Source: Thermococcus sp. 21S7 (GTDB taxonomy: Archaea; Methanobacteriota_B; Thermococci; Thermococcales; Thermococcaceae). From it: a DNA stretch of 64,000 nt. The number at the start of each line of letters is the position of its first letter. Position 1 is the first letter of the stretch. Below, piece by piece: positions 38,754-47,942 of this stretch. The stretch spans positions 1 through 64,000 of the forward strand of contig NZ_SNUT01000002.1 of the NCBI RefSeq assembly GCF_012027615.1, in the 5' to 3' direction. Under the pieces are notes generated by a model that worked only from the letters and a program-made list of their open reading frames with translations, searched no databases and had not been told where the DNA came from. The translations under genes were made by a program, and so were the position numbers.

Positions 38754-39856
38754 CCTGGGACACGGTCATCCCGTATTTAAACTTTTTATCGAGATGGGTG
38801 CTCTTCATCACCGTGTTCTACAAGGCGTACTCCACGAGGGAAAAGGGATGGGCCCTCCTGACCACCGCGTTCTTCATCAACGCCTTGGATGTGGAGAGCT
38901 ATATTCTGGAACCACTGGGTTTCAATATACACCCCGAGGCCTATATGATAGCCGCGAAGATACCCAACTTTTTCATCGCGTTTCTTCTCATTTGGGGCGC
39001 CATACATTTGAAGCATGGCGGGAGCAGGTTCAAGCACGTTGTTTATATGTCCGTGTTCTTTATAATCTCGTATATCTGGCTCATACTCCTGGCCACGGAC
39101 GCCTTTAGTGACCCTACCGAGCGTGCGATTCTTCCCTCCTTTGCACTCGGAAGCTCACTCATCTACATTGGATTCGTTCTGAAGAAGAACTTAATTTCCG
39201 ACCACAAGGTTGAAAGTCTGTTTCCGTGGGGCTTAATGCTCCTTGGCGCCCTAAACCTCACCTATCCCGTGACTCGCTTTCTGGACTGGTTTGCCCCAAT
39301 TGGATTCCTCTTGGGGGCAACGTTCAGACTCGTGGCGGCTGTGGGGGCGATAAAATTTGTGTTCTACCCATTTAAGCCTGTGCGGAGAATTGAGATGAAC
39401 TCTCTGCCCCCGGGCGGCGTTCTTGTTCCGAGCAAATCCGTGGGAGATAATGTTCTGGCCGACCTTGTGAAGCGGGGAGGCATTGTTCTGGTAACCCGAC
39501 GAAACGTTGAGGAACTGAGAAAAGCACTGCCGTCTGAGTCCCTCGTGTTCTGGGTGACTAGGGCAAAGGAGGGAAAGCTGGAAGATTCGCCGGCAATATA
39601 CGCCATAAGTCCATCGAGAATCGACATTTTGACTGATTTGATGGCTAAAGCTGTGGAGCAGGGATATAGGACGGTTTATCTGGACGTTTTCGAGTACCTG
39701 ATGGTTGAGAACGGATTCGAGAACGCCATCAAGTTCGTGCTCAACGTCAAGGATAGAATCGTGAGTGCGGGGGGAACGATGTTCCTTGTAATTGATGTCA
39801 ATACCCTGGATCCCCACCAGGCAAGGATAATAAAAAGGGAATTTGAGGAGGTGTAG
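38750..39856 (+). CDS. DUF835-domain protein with N-terminal membrane sensor-like region
   Basis: A 368-residue protein. Residues 1-205 hold about seven membrane segments; residues about 215-368 form a soluble domain ending in VYLDVFEYLMVENGFENAIKF and LVIDVNTLD (each shown in part), the DUF835 pattern common in Thermococcales. The arrangement looks like a receptor or signalling protein. It is translationally coupled to the nucleotidylyltransferase gene. Ligand and output are unknown. Confidence 0.82.
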   Translation: MTWDTVIPYLNFLSRWVLFITVFYKAYSTREKGWALLTTAFFINALDVESYILEPLGFNIHPEAYMIAAKIPNFFIAFLLIWGAIHLKHGGSRFKHVVYMSVFFIISYIWLILLATDAFSDPTERAILPSFALGSSLIYIGFVLKKNLISDHKVESLFPWGLMLLGALNLTYPVTRFLDWFAPIGFLLGATFRLVAAVGAIKFVFYPFKPVRRIEMNSLPPGGVLVPSKSVGDNVLADLVKRGGIVLVTRRNVEELRKALPSESLVFWVTRAKEGKLEDSPAIYAISPSRIDILTDLMAKAVEQGYRTVYLDVFEYLMVENGFENAIKFVLNVKDRIVSAGGTMFLVIDVNTLDPHQARIIKREFEEV

Positions 39857-39859
39857 CTT

Positions 39860-41032
39860 TCAATCCAGTCCCATCTTTTCAAGGAAGCGCTTGTAGTAGT
39901 GGGTGTCCTTCTCAAGCTCCGCCTTCTGGAGGAGCTGTCTCTCGATTGCCCTAAGTGCGTCGTGAACGGCCTGTATCGCGCCCCAGGTTTCTCCGGTTGC
40001 TATGAACACTCCCCTGTCCGTCACCACCCTCATCCTGGCCTGGTAGAGGTGCACTCCCCTGAAGCGCTCGTTGAAGCGCCTGATGTAGAGGTAGATTATG
40101 CCCTCCTGGCCGAGGAGGTCTTCGTAGCCGTCAACGAAGCGCCTCACGTCCTCGATTATCCTCTCCCTCGTGAAGTCGCTGAGCACATCCGCGTCTCCGC
40201 CAAGCTGGAGGTAGAAGCGAACCTCCTTCTCAACCATTCTTGAGATTGGCAGGAGCATGTCCTTGACGGTGAGGATTCCCCTGACCCTGTTGCCCTCGTC
40301 AACGACAACTAGTCCGTCTATATCGTTGTCCATCATCGTCTTGACGGCGTCCCTCAGCGTTGCCTCGGCAGGTATGGTTATAACACCCCTTATCATCACG
40401 TCGCGGAGCTGCATGCTGAAGGGGGGTATCTTTTCACCGGCGACCTCTCCGTACTGGGCCTTAAAGCGGGGCTTGATGAACCTTATTATCAGATCGTGCA
40501 GGGTAACGAGGCCCTCAAGTCTTCCTTCCTCGTTTACCACGGGTATCCTTGAGATTGCGTGGTCGCGCATCGTTGCGAGCGCCTTTGCGACCGTGTCGTC
40601 GGGCTTCAGGGTTATAACGTCCTTCGTCATGAAGTCCTCGACTTTCTTTTCCCCGAACTCCTCCTTAACGATCCTGTTGAGGAGCTCCATATCGCTTATA
40701 ACACCTGTGATTTCAGCCTTGCTCTCCCCAACAGGGAGGGAGCGCAGGTCAACCTCGATCATGAGCTTGGCGGCCTTGCTGAGGTCCTCATCCGGTTTAA
40801 TAACCGGGGCGGTCTTGTAGACGTCTTTAACCTTGGCCTTGGTTGGGTCCCACTTGAGGTGGGAGCGTACTATCAGGTCCTGAGTCAGGACTCCCTTGTA
40901 CAGGTTTCCGTCGAAGACCAGAATAAGGTCGGGGTCTTCCTTCTCAAAAATTCCGATCGCCTCAGAAAGCGGGGCGTCGATGTCTATTTTCTGGAACCTG
41001 TCGGTCATAACCTCCTGCACAAGAATACCGAC
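39860..41032 (-). CDS. Four-CBS-domain protein with a hibernation-factor-like C-terminus
   Basis: A 390-residue protein. Four CBS modules occupy about residues 5-250 (for example VQEVMTDRFQKID, VEDFMTKDVITLKPDD, AISRIPVVN, GLVVVDEGNRVRGIL), a pattern that binds adenine nucleotides. The C-terminal 130 residues contain YLYIRRFNERF and a strand-helix ending ALRAIERQLLQK that resembles the ribosome-binding fold of YfiA/HPF proteins. A role as an archaeal ribosome hibernation or dimerisation factor sensing nucleotides is plausible but inferred. ATG at 41032 follows GGAGGTGG. Confidence 0.82.
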   Translation of the reverse strand, partial: VGILVQEVMTDRFQKIDIDAPLSEAIGIFEKEDPDLILVFDGNLYKGVLTQDLIVRSHLKWDPTKAKVKDVYKTAPVIKPDEDLSKAAKLMIEVDLRSLPVGESKAEITGVISDMELLNRIVKEEFGEKKVEDFMTKDVITLKPDDTVAKALATMRDHAISRIPVVNEEGRLEGLVTLHDLIIRFIKPRFKAQYGEVAGEKIPPFSMQLRDVMIRGVITIPAEATLRDAVKTMMDNDIDGLVVVDEGNRVRGILTVKDMLLPISRMVEKEVRFYLQLGGDADVLSDFTRERIIEDVRRFVDGYEDLLGQEGIIYLYIRRFNERFRGVHLYQARMRVVTDRGVFIATGETWGAIQAVHDALRAIERQLLQKAELEKDTHYYKRFLEKMGLD

Positions 41033-41138
41033 CATTTCTGCCACCTCCTTTTCACTTATTATTAGGGTGGCCAATAATTTAAACCTTTGCAACCGAGAGC
41101 TTTTAGTTAATTTAAGTTAATAAAGTTTTCGCGGAAAG

Positions 41139-41148
41139 ATTTATAAAA
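41139..41148 (+). promoter_or_regulatory. TATA box of tRNA-Ser
   Basis: ATTTATAAAA is centred about 29 bases before tRNA-Ser, canonical spacing for an archaeal tRNA promoter. Confidence 0.75.
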
Positions 41149-41171
41149 CCGGTTAGCAAACCAAAGACCGC

Positions 41172-41257
41172 GCCGGGGTAGCCTAGCCTGGGAAGGCGCG
41201 GGACTCGAGATCCCGTGCGCTTTGCGCACCAGGGTTCAAATCCCTGCCCCGGCGCCA
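41172..41257 (+). tRNA. tRNA-Ser (CGA)
   Basis: The cloverleaf has acceptor GCCGGGG/CCCCGGC, anticodon loop CTCGAGA giving CGA, a long variable arm (TGCGCTTTGCGCA) typical of serine tRNA and T-loop TTCAAAT. Discriminator G and CCA are encoded. Confidence 0.96.
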
Positions 41258-41471
41258 ACTGCCGAGCCCATTGAGGGTTGCTTTCCAGATTTTCACACTT
41301 CTTATTGTGTTCCCTTTGACAAGACACCCTCCGGATGTTGGAATGGATGAAATCCAGTCAAGCCGGTGTTTGGATAAAACTCCACCCGCCGCCAAAATTG
41401 AAAAGGAGATGCAGTTCTCCGCCGTATTCACGGAATTTTGACTTTTGCTCAAGCTTTTTCTAAGAGCCTGC
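41258..41471. other. Gene-free gap downstream of tRNA-Ser
   Basis: No gene seen in about 210 bases. Moderately A+T-rich, with no clear terminator or repeat beyond short homopolymers. A segment TTTTGACTTTTGCTCAAGCTTTTTC near the end faintly recalls the relic sequences next to the other tRNAs, but the match is too weak to call. Confidence 0.4.
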
Positions 41472-42362
<891 letters not shown>

Positions 42363-42458
42363 CTATCACCGCCATAAAAAGACCTCATTACCCCTTAAAC
42401 CTTTCCACTCCGGGAAAAACCTTTTATTTGGTGCAGACCCTACCTCTACGGTGGGCCC

Positions 42459-43940
42459 ATGCTAGAGCTCAGAAAGTACATCAACATCTCGGATGACATC
42501 TTCGTGGTCAAAAACCTCATCGGGGCGATCCTTCAGGGTGTTGGACTGGCGTACCTCTTCCCGGTGCTGCTCGTGTGGCTCTACCCCGATGAAATCAATT
42601 ACGTTGTGTACTTTGCCCTTCCTGGAGTGTTCTCCATTCTGCTCGGCGCATGGCTCGCGAGGCACATGGGTAAGATTGAAGATGTTAACCTCAGACAGGC
42701 CATGGTCTCGGCCGCCTTTACCTGGCTCTTCGCATCGCTCATAAGCGTCGTACCCTTTATCTACATAGCCAACATGTCATTCGTTGACTCGTATTTCGAG
42801 AGCATGAGTGCGTGGACCGGCACCGGTCTCACCATGATGAGCCACCTTGAGAGCTATCCCCACATACTCCTCTTCTGGCGCGCCTGGATGCAGTGGCTCG
42901 GTGGAATCGGTATCGTGCTGGTTGCGTTGACCATTCTCATCCGCCCCGGTGTTGCGGCGGCCAGGCTTTACCGCGCCGAGGCGAGGAGCGAGAGGATAGT
43001 TCCCAACTTGGTGAACACTTCGAAGGTTATCTTCCAGATTTACTTTGTCCTGACCGTTGTGGGCGTTTACCTGTACTACATCAACGGAATGTCGCTCTTT
43101 GATGCCGTCATACACTCCATGACCGGCCTTGGGACGGGCGGTATGAGCAGCCACGACCTGAGCATCGGCTACTTTAACAGCACCTCCATAGAGGCCGTCA
43201 CTATATTCCTTATGATAATGGGCGCCGTCAACTTCACCGTTCACTACAGGCTCTTCAGGGACAGACACCTCAAGCCCTTCTTCGAGGACGTTCAGGTCAA
43301 GTACATGTTCATCTTCCTGTTCCCCGCGATAGCGCTAATAGCCCTCAGCCTCACCCAGGTTGGGGACGGCATAGGCGACGCCCTCAGGCAGGCAGTTTTT
43401 CACTCCGTTTCGGCCATAACCTGTACTGGATTCGGAATCGCCGACCTGAGCAAGTACCCGGAGCTTGGCAAGTTCATACTCGGCATTCTCATGGTTATCG
43501 GCGGCGGCGCGGGAAGCACCGCGGGCGGCATAAAGCTCATACGCGTCATACTAATGTACGAGAGCCTCAAGTGGACCCTCCAGAGCGCAATACTGCCCAA
43601 GGGTGCCGTCATCAAGAGGAAGGTTGGCAACTACCTTTTCAGTGAGGAGGACATTCAGGAGGTTATGAGCTTCACGATGACGTACTTCGCCTTCCTTCTT
43701 ATGGGCACGCTCTACACGATGCTCCGCCTCGGTACGAGCCTGACGGATTCGTTCTTTGAGATTTCGTCAGCCCAGGGCAACGTTGGCCTCAGCATCGGTA
43801 TAACCTCCCCGGCACTGCCTGTTGACATCAAAATCCTCCTCATCCTCCACATGTGGATTGGGAGGCTGGAGATATTCTCGACCCTTGTGTTCATCATAAG
43901 CGTGTTCTTCCTCGCCCCGAGGGTGGTGACGAGGAGATGA
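42459..43940 (+). CDS. TrkH-type potassium transporter
   Basis: A 493-residue integral membrane protein with the four-fold M1-P-M2 architecture. The four pore loops read TGTGLTMM, TGLGTGGMS, TCTGFGIAD and QGNVGLSIG, each with the filter glycine. It would move K+ (or Na+/K+) across the cytoplasmic membrane; the regulatory TrkA subunit is not in this window. Its last codons overlap the ABC ATPase start (ATGA), which is unusual for this family. Confidence 0.93.
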   Translation: MLELRKYINISDDIFVVKNLIGAILQGVGLAYLFPVLLVWLYPDEINYVVYFALPGVFSILLGAWLARHMGKIEDVNLRQAMVSAAFTWLFASLISVVPFIYIANMSFVDSYFESMSAWTGTGLTMMSHLESYPHILLFWRAWMQWLGGIGIVLVALTILIRPGVAAARLYRAEARSERIVPNLVNTSKVIFQIYFVLTVVGVYLYYINGMSLFDAVIHSMTGLGTGGMSSHDLSIGYFNSTSIEAVTIFLMIMGAVNFTVHYRLFRDRHLKPFFEDVQVKYMFIFLFPAIALIALSLTQVGDGIGDALRQAVFHSVSAITCTGFGIADLSKYPELGKFILGILMVIGGGAGSTAGGIKLIRVILMYESLKWTLQSAILPKGAVIKRKVGNYLFSEEDIQEVMSFTMTYFAFLLMGTLYTMLRLGTSLTDSFFEISSAQGNVGLSIGITSPALPVDIKILLILHMWIGRLEIFSTLVFIISVFFLAPRVVTRR

Positions 43941-44779
43941 ACGTCATAAGCGTGGAGGACCTCAGCTTCAGGTACAGGAGGGCGGGGGAGTATTCGCTGA
44001 AGAACGTGAGCTTCAAAGTTAGGCAGGGAGAGCTCCTCGGGATAATCGGGCCGAGCGGGAGCGGAAAATCCACGCTCTGCCTGACCCTCAACGGCGTGAT
44101 TCCCAACTCGATAAAGGGTGATTTCTCGGGCGATGTAATAATTAGGGACCCGGAGACCGGGGAGGAGTACAACACCAAGGAGACTCCGGTGGCGAAGCTC
44201 TCAACGCTCGTCGGCCTCGTACTTCAGAATCCTGAGAGCCAGCTCTTCAATATGACCGTCGAGGAGGAGATAGCCTTCGGCCTTGAGAACCTGGGATTCG
44301 ATAGAAACGAGATACTCAGAAGACTCCGGTGGGCGCTGGAGGTAACCGGACTGAGGGGACTTGAAAACGAGTTCCCGCCCAACCTGAGCGGGGGGCAGCA
44401 GCAGAGGCTGGCCATAGCGGCGGTTCTGGCCATGGATCCGGCCGTGCTTGTTCTGGATGAACCGACGTCCCAGCTCGATCCCGTCGGGCGGAAGGAAGTC
44501 CTGGGACTCATCTCCCTCCTCCGGAAGGAGCACGGCATCACTGTGGTTCTGGTCGAGCACCACACCGACTACATCCTCCGCTTCGCCGACAGGGTGCTGG
44601 TCATGGCGGGGGGAGAAATCGTCCTGGAGGGAACCCCCGGGGAGATAGCCGAGGAGGCGGAAACCCTGAAAAAACTGGGTGTCAAGATACCTGCGGGTTT
44701 GGAGATTTTTCACGAGCTTAGAAAAAAGGGAATCGACGTCAGGGATTATCCTCCCTTGAGAGAATTCCTTCCAGTGTGA
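43937..44779 (+). CDS. ECF-type ABC transporter ATPase
   Basis: A 280-residue ABC ATPase of the energy-coupling-factor (CbiO/EcfA) type: Walker A GPSGSGKST, Q-loop LVLQNPESQLF (the NPESQ form is typical of ECF ATPases), signature LSGGQQQR, Walker B AVLVLDEPTSQLDP and H-loop VEHHTDYI. The start at 43937 is inside the TrkH stop. No EcfT or S-component gene is adjacent, so its membrane partners lie elsewhere. Convergent overlap of 41 bases with the next gene. Confidence 0.92.
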   Translation: MNVISVEDLSFRYRRAGEYSLKNVSFKVRQGELLGIIGPSGSGKSTLCLTLNGVIPNSIKGDFSGDVIIRDPETGEEYNTKETPVAKLSTLVGLVLQNPESQLFNMTVEEEIAFGLENLGFDRNEILRRLRWALEVTGLRGLENEFPPNLSGGQQQRLAIAAVLAMDPAVLVLDEPTSQLDPVGRKEVLGLISLLRKEHGITVVLVEHHTDYILRFADRVLVMAGGEIVLEGTPGEIAEEAETLKKLGVKIPAGLEIFHELRKKGIDVRDYPPLREFLPV

Positions 44780-45302
44780 TATTCTCGCCTTCAAGCTTGC
44801 CTTTAAGCTCGTAGAGCTTCATGTTTACCTCAAACCGTGAGTTTGGGTCCTTTATCTTCTCGGCTATTCTGAACGCCACTCCAAGGATTTTCTCGGCCTC
44901 TTCCCTGTCCCTCTCGGCAACTATTGATGCGATTGAATACAGGGCCATTACCCTGTGGAACGGGCTGGTGATGTGCCTTAGGATTACCGTAGCTTTCTCA
45001 ACTTCGCCCTCCCTGTAGAGCATCTCCGCCAGCTGGACGAGTATCATGTCCAGCTTTTCTGGGTCTTTAACAAGTTTCATGGCATACGCGGCTTTATCAA
45101 GCAACCCCTTGTTGATCATGTTCAGGATAATCTCCTTCATAATGTTTGGATGGTTTGAGGACAGGTCGATGGCTGCTTTTATGGCCATGTCCCCGTTCAT
45201 ATCATCCTTGAGGTAGTAGAACAGCGCCGCCAGGTCGGAAAGTAGTATCGCCCTCTGGAGGGGGCTGAGGATGGTGTTGGTAAGAAGGGTTATCTCCTTC
45301 AA
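44739..45302 (-). CDS. Helical-repeat protein of unknown function
   Basis: A 187-residue all-helical protein with repeating amphipathic helices that look like degenerate TPR or HEAT units (for example AIKAAIDLSS, AAYAMKLVKD, VALRHI-like segments), suggesting a protein-binding scaffold. It likely starts at TTG (45302), overlapping the stop of the upstream small gene as TTGA. It is the last gene of a four-gene operon with the CYTH protein and archaemetzincin. Its 3' end runs 41 bases into the convergent ABC gene. Confidence 0.72.
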   Translation of the reverse strand: MKEITLLTNTILSPLQRAILLSDLAALFYYLKDDMNGDMAIKAAIDLSSNHPNIMKEIILNMINKGLLDKAAYAMKLVKDPEKLDMILVQLAEMLYREGEVEKATVILRHITSPFHRVMALYSIASIVAERDREEAEKILGVAFRIAEKIKDPNSRFEVNMKLYELKGKLEGENITLEGILSREDNP

Positions 45303-45556
45303 CTTGGCCCGTACGCTCCGGTGTTGGGGGATTCTGGAGATTCCATGTTTAGTTTGATTTCAGATATGAGCTTTCTTATTATCATCCTCAATGCAAGGAA
45401 CAGGTTGTGGTCTTTCTTTATCTCTTTGAGCTGGAGTATGGCCATATCGATGTTGTCCTCGCTCAGGTGCTCCTCTATATCTTCAAGTATCTCAAGGTCC
45501 GATTTTTTGCTTTCTTCTTTGGCCATCAGCTTAAAGAACTCATCGAGCTTTCCCAT
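45299..45556 (-). CDS. Small helical protein of unknown function
   Basis: An 85-residue charged helical protein, N-terminal part lysine/glutamate rich, C-terminal tail Ser/Pro rich. The ATG at 45556 overlaps the end of the CYTH-domain gene by 17 bases and has GGAAGAGGAGAAC upstream. The helices (LEILEDIEEHL, LRMIIRKLI) resemble those of the next protein in the operon, so the two may interact. No family recognised. Confidence 0.7.
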   Translation of the reverse strand: MGKLDEFFKLMAKEESKKSDLEILEDIEEHLSEDNIDMAILQLKEIKKDHNLFLALRMIIRKLISEIKLNMESPESPNTGAYGPS

Positions 45557-46094
45557 GTTCTCCTCTTCCCTCCATTATGAGTTCTAGGTATGACCTAGTT
45601 TCAAATTTTTTTACCCCTAACTCCTTTAAGATGTTTTTGAGTCTTTCTATGATACCAGTTATCTCCCCGGGCTCCTGGGTCAGCATCTCAATCTCAATGA
45701 ACTTGCCGAGGCCTTCTACCTCATCCAAATCTATTATGATGCCCTTGTCCACGTAGTACTTCTCCCTCGTCTTCTCTATGGTTAGAACCTCCTCAAACCC
45801 TAGGCTTCTGAGTATCTCCGTGTGCCTGTCGGGGTCGCTTATTGGAACCTCTATCTCCTTCCGGGTCTTCGAGTTCTGGTCTATCTTTGGCCCCTTGTAC
45901 GTGAGAAACGCCTCGAAGTGCCCGTTGAAGCGTCTTATCCTTATCCTGAGGGCTTCGTCGGTTTCGGCGAAATCCCTGCACGGGTGTCTGAAGTAGGTGT
46001 CCTCGTGGTGCTCCTTTCGTATCAGCTCAAAGCTCTCCCTAACGCGCTCAAACACATCCTCGTTTGCGTATCCCTTAACCTCAATCTCTATCAT
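45540..46094 (-). CDS. CYTH-domain protein (CyaB/class IV adenylate cyclase-like)
   Basis: A 184-residue CYTH (triphosphate tunnel) protein. The N-terminal EIEVKGY carries the ExExK signature, followed by basic and acidic strands (LRIRIRR, FLTYKGPK, KTREKYYV, IIDLDEVEGLGKFIEIE) lining the tunnel. Members act on triphosphates such as ThTP, polyphosphate or ATP; the actual substrate here is unknown. The ATG at 46094 follows GGAGGTTGAGTT and overlaps the archaemetzincin stop by 4 bases. Confidence 0.9.
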   Translation of the reverse strand: MIEIEVKGYANEDVFERVRESFELIRKEHHEDTYFRHPCRDFAETDEALRIRIRRFNGHFEAFLTYKGPKIDQNSKTRKEIEVPISDPDRHTEILRSLGFEEVLTIEKTREKYYVDKGIIIDLDEVEGLGKFIEIEMLTQEPGEITGIIERLKNILKELGVKKFETRSYLELIMEGRGEHGKAR

Positions 46095-46654
46095 AACTCA
46101 ACCTCCAGGTTTTTCTTAAGTCTCCCAAAACACACGGGACAGTAAACTGGTTCCTTGATGTCAGTGTCAAGGATGGAGTTGGAGAAGTGCATAACGCACC
46201 GCTCATCCGGGCAGTGCCCCAGGCCAAAAACGTGGCCCAGCTCGTGCATGGCCTCCTTGATTGCCCTCTCGATGAAGAGCCCCTCGTCCGGGGCATCTCC
46301 GTAGGATTCGGGTCTGAGCCTGAACGTCGAGATAACCGCCGCCCCAAGTCCGGCGTGTGCGAGGCCAAAGACGAAGTTCAGCCCCTCCTCGTAGAGGTCG
46401 AGGCTGGTTATCCCAAGGACGGCGTGCGCTTTTTTCTCCATTCTCAGTTTGGAGAGGGGTGGCAGGAACTTCCTCCCAAGGTACTGGCGTCTCAGAGGAT
46501 TGTAAGCGTCGGAGAACCAGTTCTCGGGGAGGGAATCACCCACCGCGACGGGAATGCCCAGGGATGCGTAGTAAGAACCGATGAACTCTCCCACTGCCTT
46601 AATCACCCGCCCCTCGACCATTCCAATGGATACGAGGAGTATCACCCTCAACAC
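46091..46654 (-). CDS. amzA: Archaemetzincin zinc protease
   Basis: A 187-residue protease with the metzincin signature HELGHVFGLGHC at about 137-148, the Met-turn VMHFS, and the family-specific extra cysteines (CPDERC, CPVC) that bind a second zinc. GTG at 46654 is the likely start, with GGAGGGG upstream; a second GTG nine bases inside is possible. First gene of the operon with the CYTH protein and two helical proteins. A long, structured upstream region with an inverted repeat over a TATA box suggests regulation. Confidence 0.93.
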   Translation of the reverse strand: MLRVILLVSIGMVEGRVIKAVGEFIGSYYASLGIPVAVGDSLPENWFSDAYNPLRRQYLGRKFLPPLSKLRMEKKAHAVLGITSLDLYEEGLNFVFGLAHAGLGAAVISTFRLRPESYGDAPDEGLFIERAIKEAMHELGHVFGLGHCPDERCVMHFSNSILDTDIKEPVYCPVCFGRLKKNLEVEL

Positions 46655-46772
46655 CCCTCCAAAGGCCCAGGTTTCTTCCAGCTCGCGTGTGGGGTGAGGG
46701 AGCCCTCAATCGAAGGCGGGAACCGGCCCGGTGTAGGCTCTGTCCCCACTTTTCCCACCGTTGTTTAATTCG

Positions 46773-46800
46773 CCTTTGGGGAGATAAACCTTTCCAAAGG
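46773..46800 (-). promoter_or_regulatory. TATA box inside an inverted repeat upstream of amzA
   Basis: CCTTTGG (46773-46779) and CCAAAGG (46794-46800) form a perfect 7-base inverted repeat whose spacer carries the minus-strand TATA-like GGTTTATCT. It lies about 130 bases before the amzA start, so the leader would be long, with a further palindrome TGAGGG-AG-CCCTCA at 46695-46708. Confidence 0.45.
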
Positions 46801-46831
46801 AAGAAGAGAAGAGGCCTCACGGGGAGGCTGC

Positions 46832-47869
46832 TCACGGAGTGAGGTCCATCTCACGAAGCTCCTCAAGGAAGTGCTTGGCGAACTCGATGGTCTTGTCGAT
46901 GTCCCTGAGGTCAGCCGTCTCGACCTGGCTGTGCATGTACCTTATCGGTATGCTGAGAACGGCCGTCGCAACGCCCTCCCGGTTGATCTGCATTATGTTG
47001 GCGTCGGTTCCGGTCGGCCTCGGTGAAGCCTCAACCTGGAGCGGTATCTCGTACTTCTTGGCGACCTCGTCTGCGAAGGCCCTGACCTTGGGGTTGATGT
47101 TCGGGCCGACGTCCATAACCGGGCCGCCTCCGAGCTTGGGCACGATTTTACCCTTGTCGCCGACCTGCTTGGCGAAGGTAACGTCCATGGCTATGCCTAT
47201 CTCCGGGTCTATGGCGTAGCTGGCGACTCTGGCACCGCGGAGGCCGACCTCCTCCTGCACGGAGGCGACGAAGTATATGTCAGCCTTGTGGTTCTCAACT
47301 GCCCTGGCGGTCTCTATCATGGCGTAGAGGCAGACGCGGTCGTCGAGGTACGGGGTGGCGATCCTGTTCTCGTTGAGCTGGACGAAGGCTGGGGCGAACT
47401 CACCGACGGTCCCGACGCGGAAGCCCATCTCCTCGGCTTCTTCCCTGCTGTCCGCGCCGACGTCCACAACGATGGTGTCCCAGTCCGCGGCCTTCTTCCT
47501 GTCCTCTGGCTTCTGGAGGTGGGGCGGTATGTGGCCGACGACTCCAAAGCGCTCGCCCTTCTCGGTGAAGAACCTTATCCTCTGGGCGACGAGGGTTCTT
47601 GGGTCAACGCCTCCAACGGGAACGACGTGGAGGTAGCCCTCCTTGTCTATGTGGTTGACCATGACGCCTATCTTGTCCATGTGGGCCGCGATCATTATCC
47701 TCGGCCCGTTCCCCTTCTTGTGGGCGATAACGTTGCCGAGCTTGTCAACGTATATCTCGTCCACGTGGTCCTTCAGGGCCTCAAAAACGACGTCCCTTAT
47801 TCCAAGGAACTCGTAGCCGGAAACTCCCGGCGCCTCCACAATTTTCCTGAGCAGTTCAATGTTCGCCAT
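46832..47869 (-). CDS. M42-family TET aminopeptidase
   Basis: A 345-residue cytosolic metallo-aminopeptidase of the M42 (TET) type, which builds large dodecamers that trim peptides from the proteasome. Ligands visible are AAHMDKIG (His, Asp), TPYLDDRV (Asp), [10 protein letters not shown] (catalytic and metal Glu), MDVTFAK (Asp) and a C-terminal YMHSQVE (His). ATG at 47869 follows AAAGGAGGCG. It is monocistronic. Confidence 0.93.
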   Translation of the reverse strand: MANIELLRKIVEAPGVSGYEFLGIRDVVFEALKDHVDEIYVDKLGNVIAHKKGNGPRIMIAAHMDKIGVMVNHIDKEGYLHVVPVGGVDPRTLVAQRIRFFTEKGERFGVVGHIPPHLQKPEDRKKAADWDTIVVDVGADSREEAEEMGFRVGTVGEFAPAFVQLNENRIATPYLDDRVCLYAMIETARAVENHKADIYFVASVQEEVGLRGARVASYAIDPEIGIAMDVTFAKQVGDKGKIVPKLGGGPVMDVGPNINPKVRAFADEVAKKYEIPLQVEASPRPTGTDANIMQINREGVATAVLSIPIRYMHSQVETADLRDIDKTIEFAKHFLEELREMDLTP

Positions 47870-47942
47870 GGCTTTCGCCTCCTTTAGATTTCCATCTGAA
47901 TGTATCCGCCCGTGTTAATAAGGTTTACGAAAGAAAAGGGAT

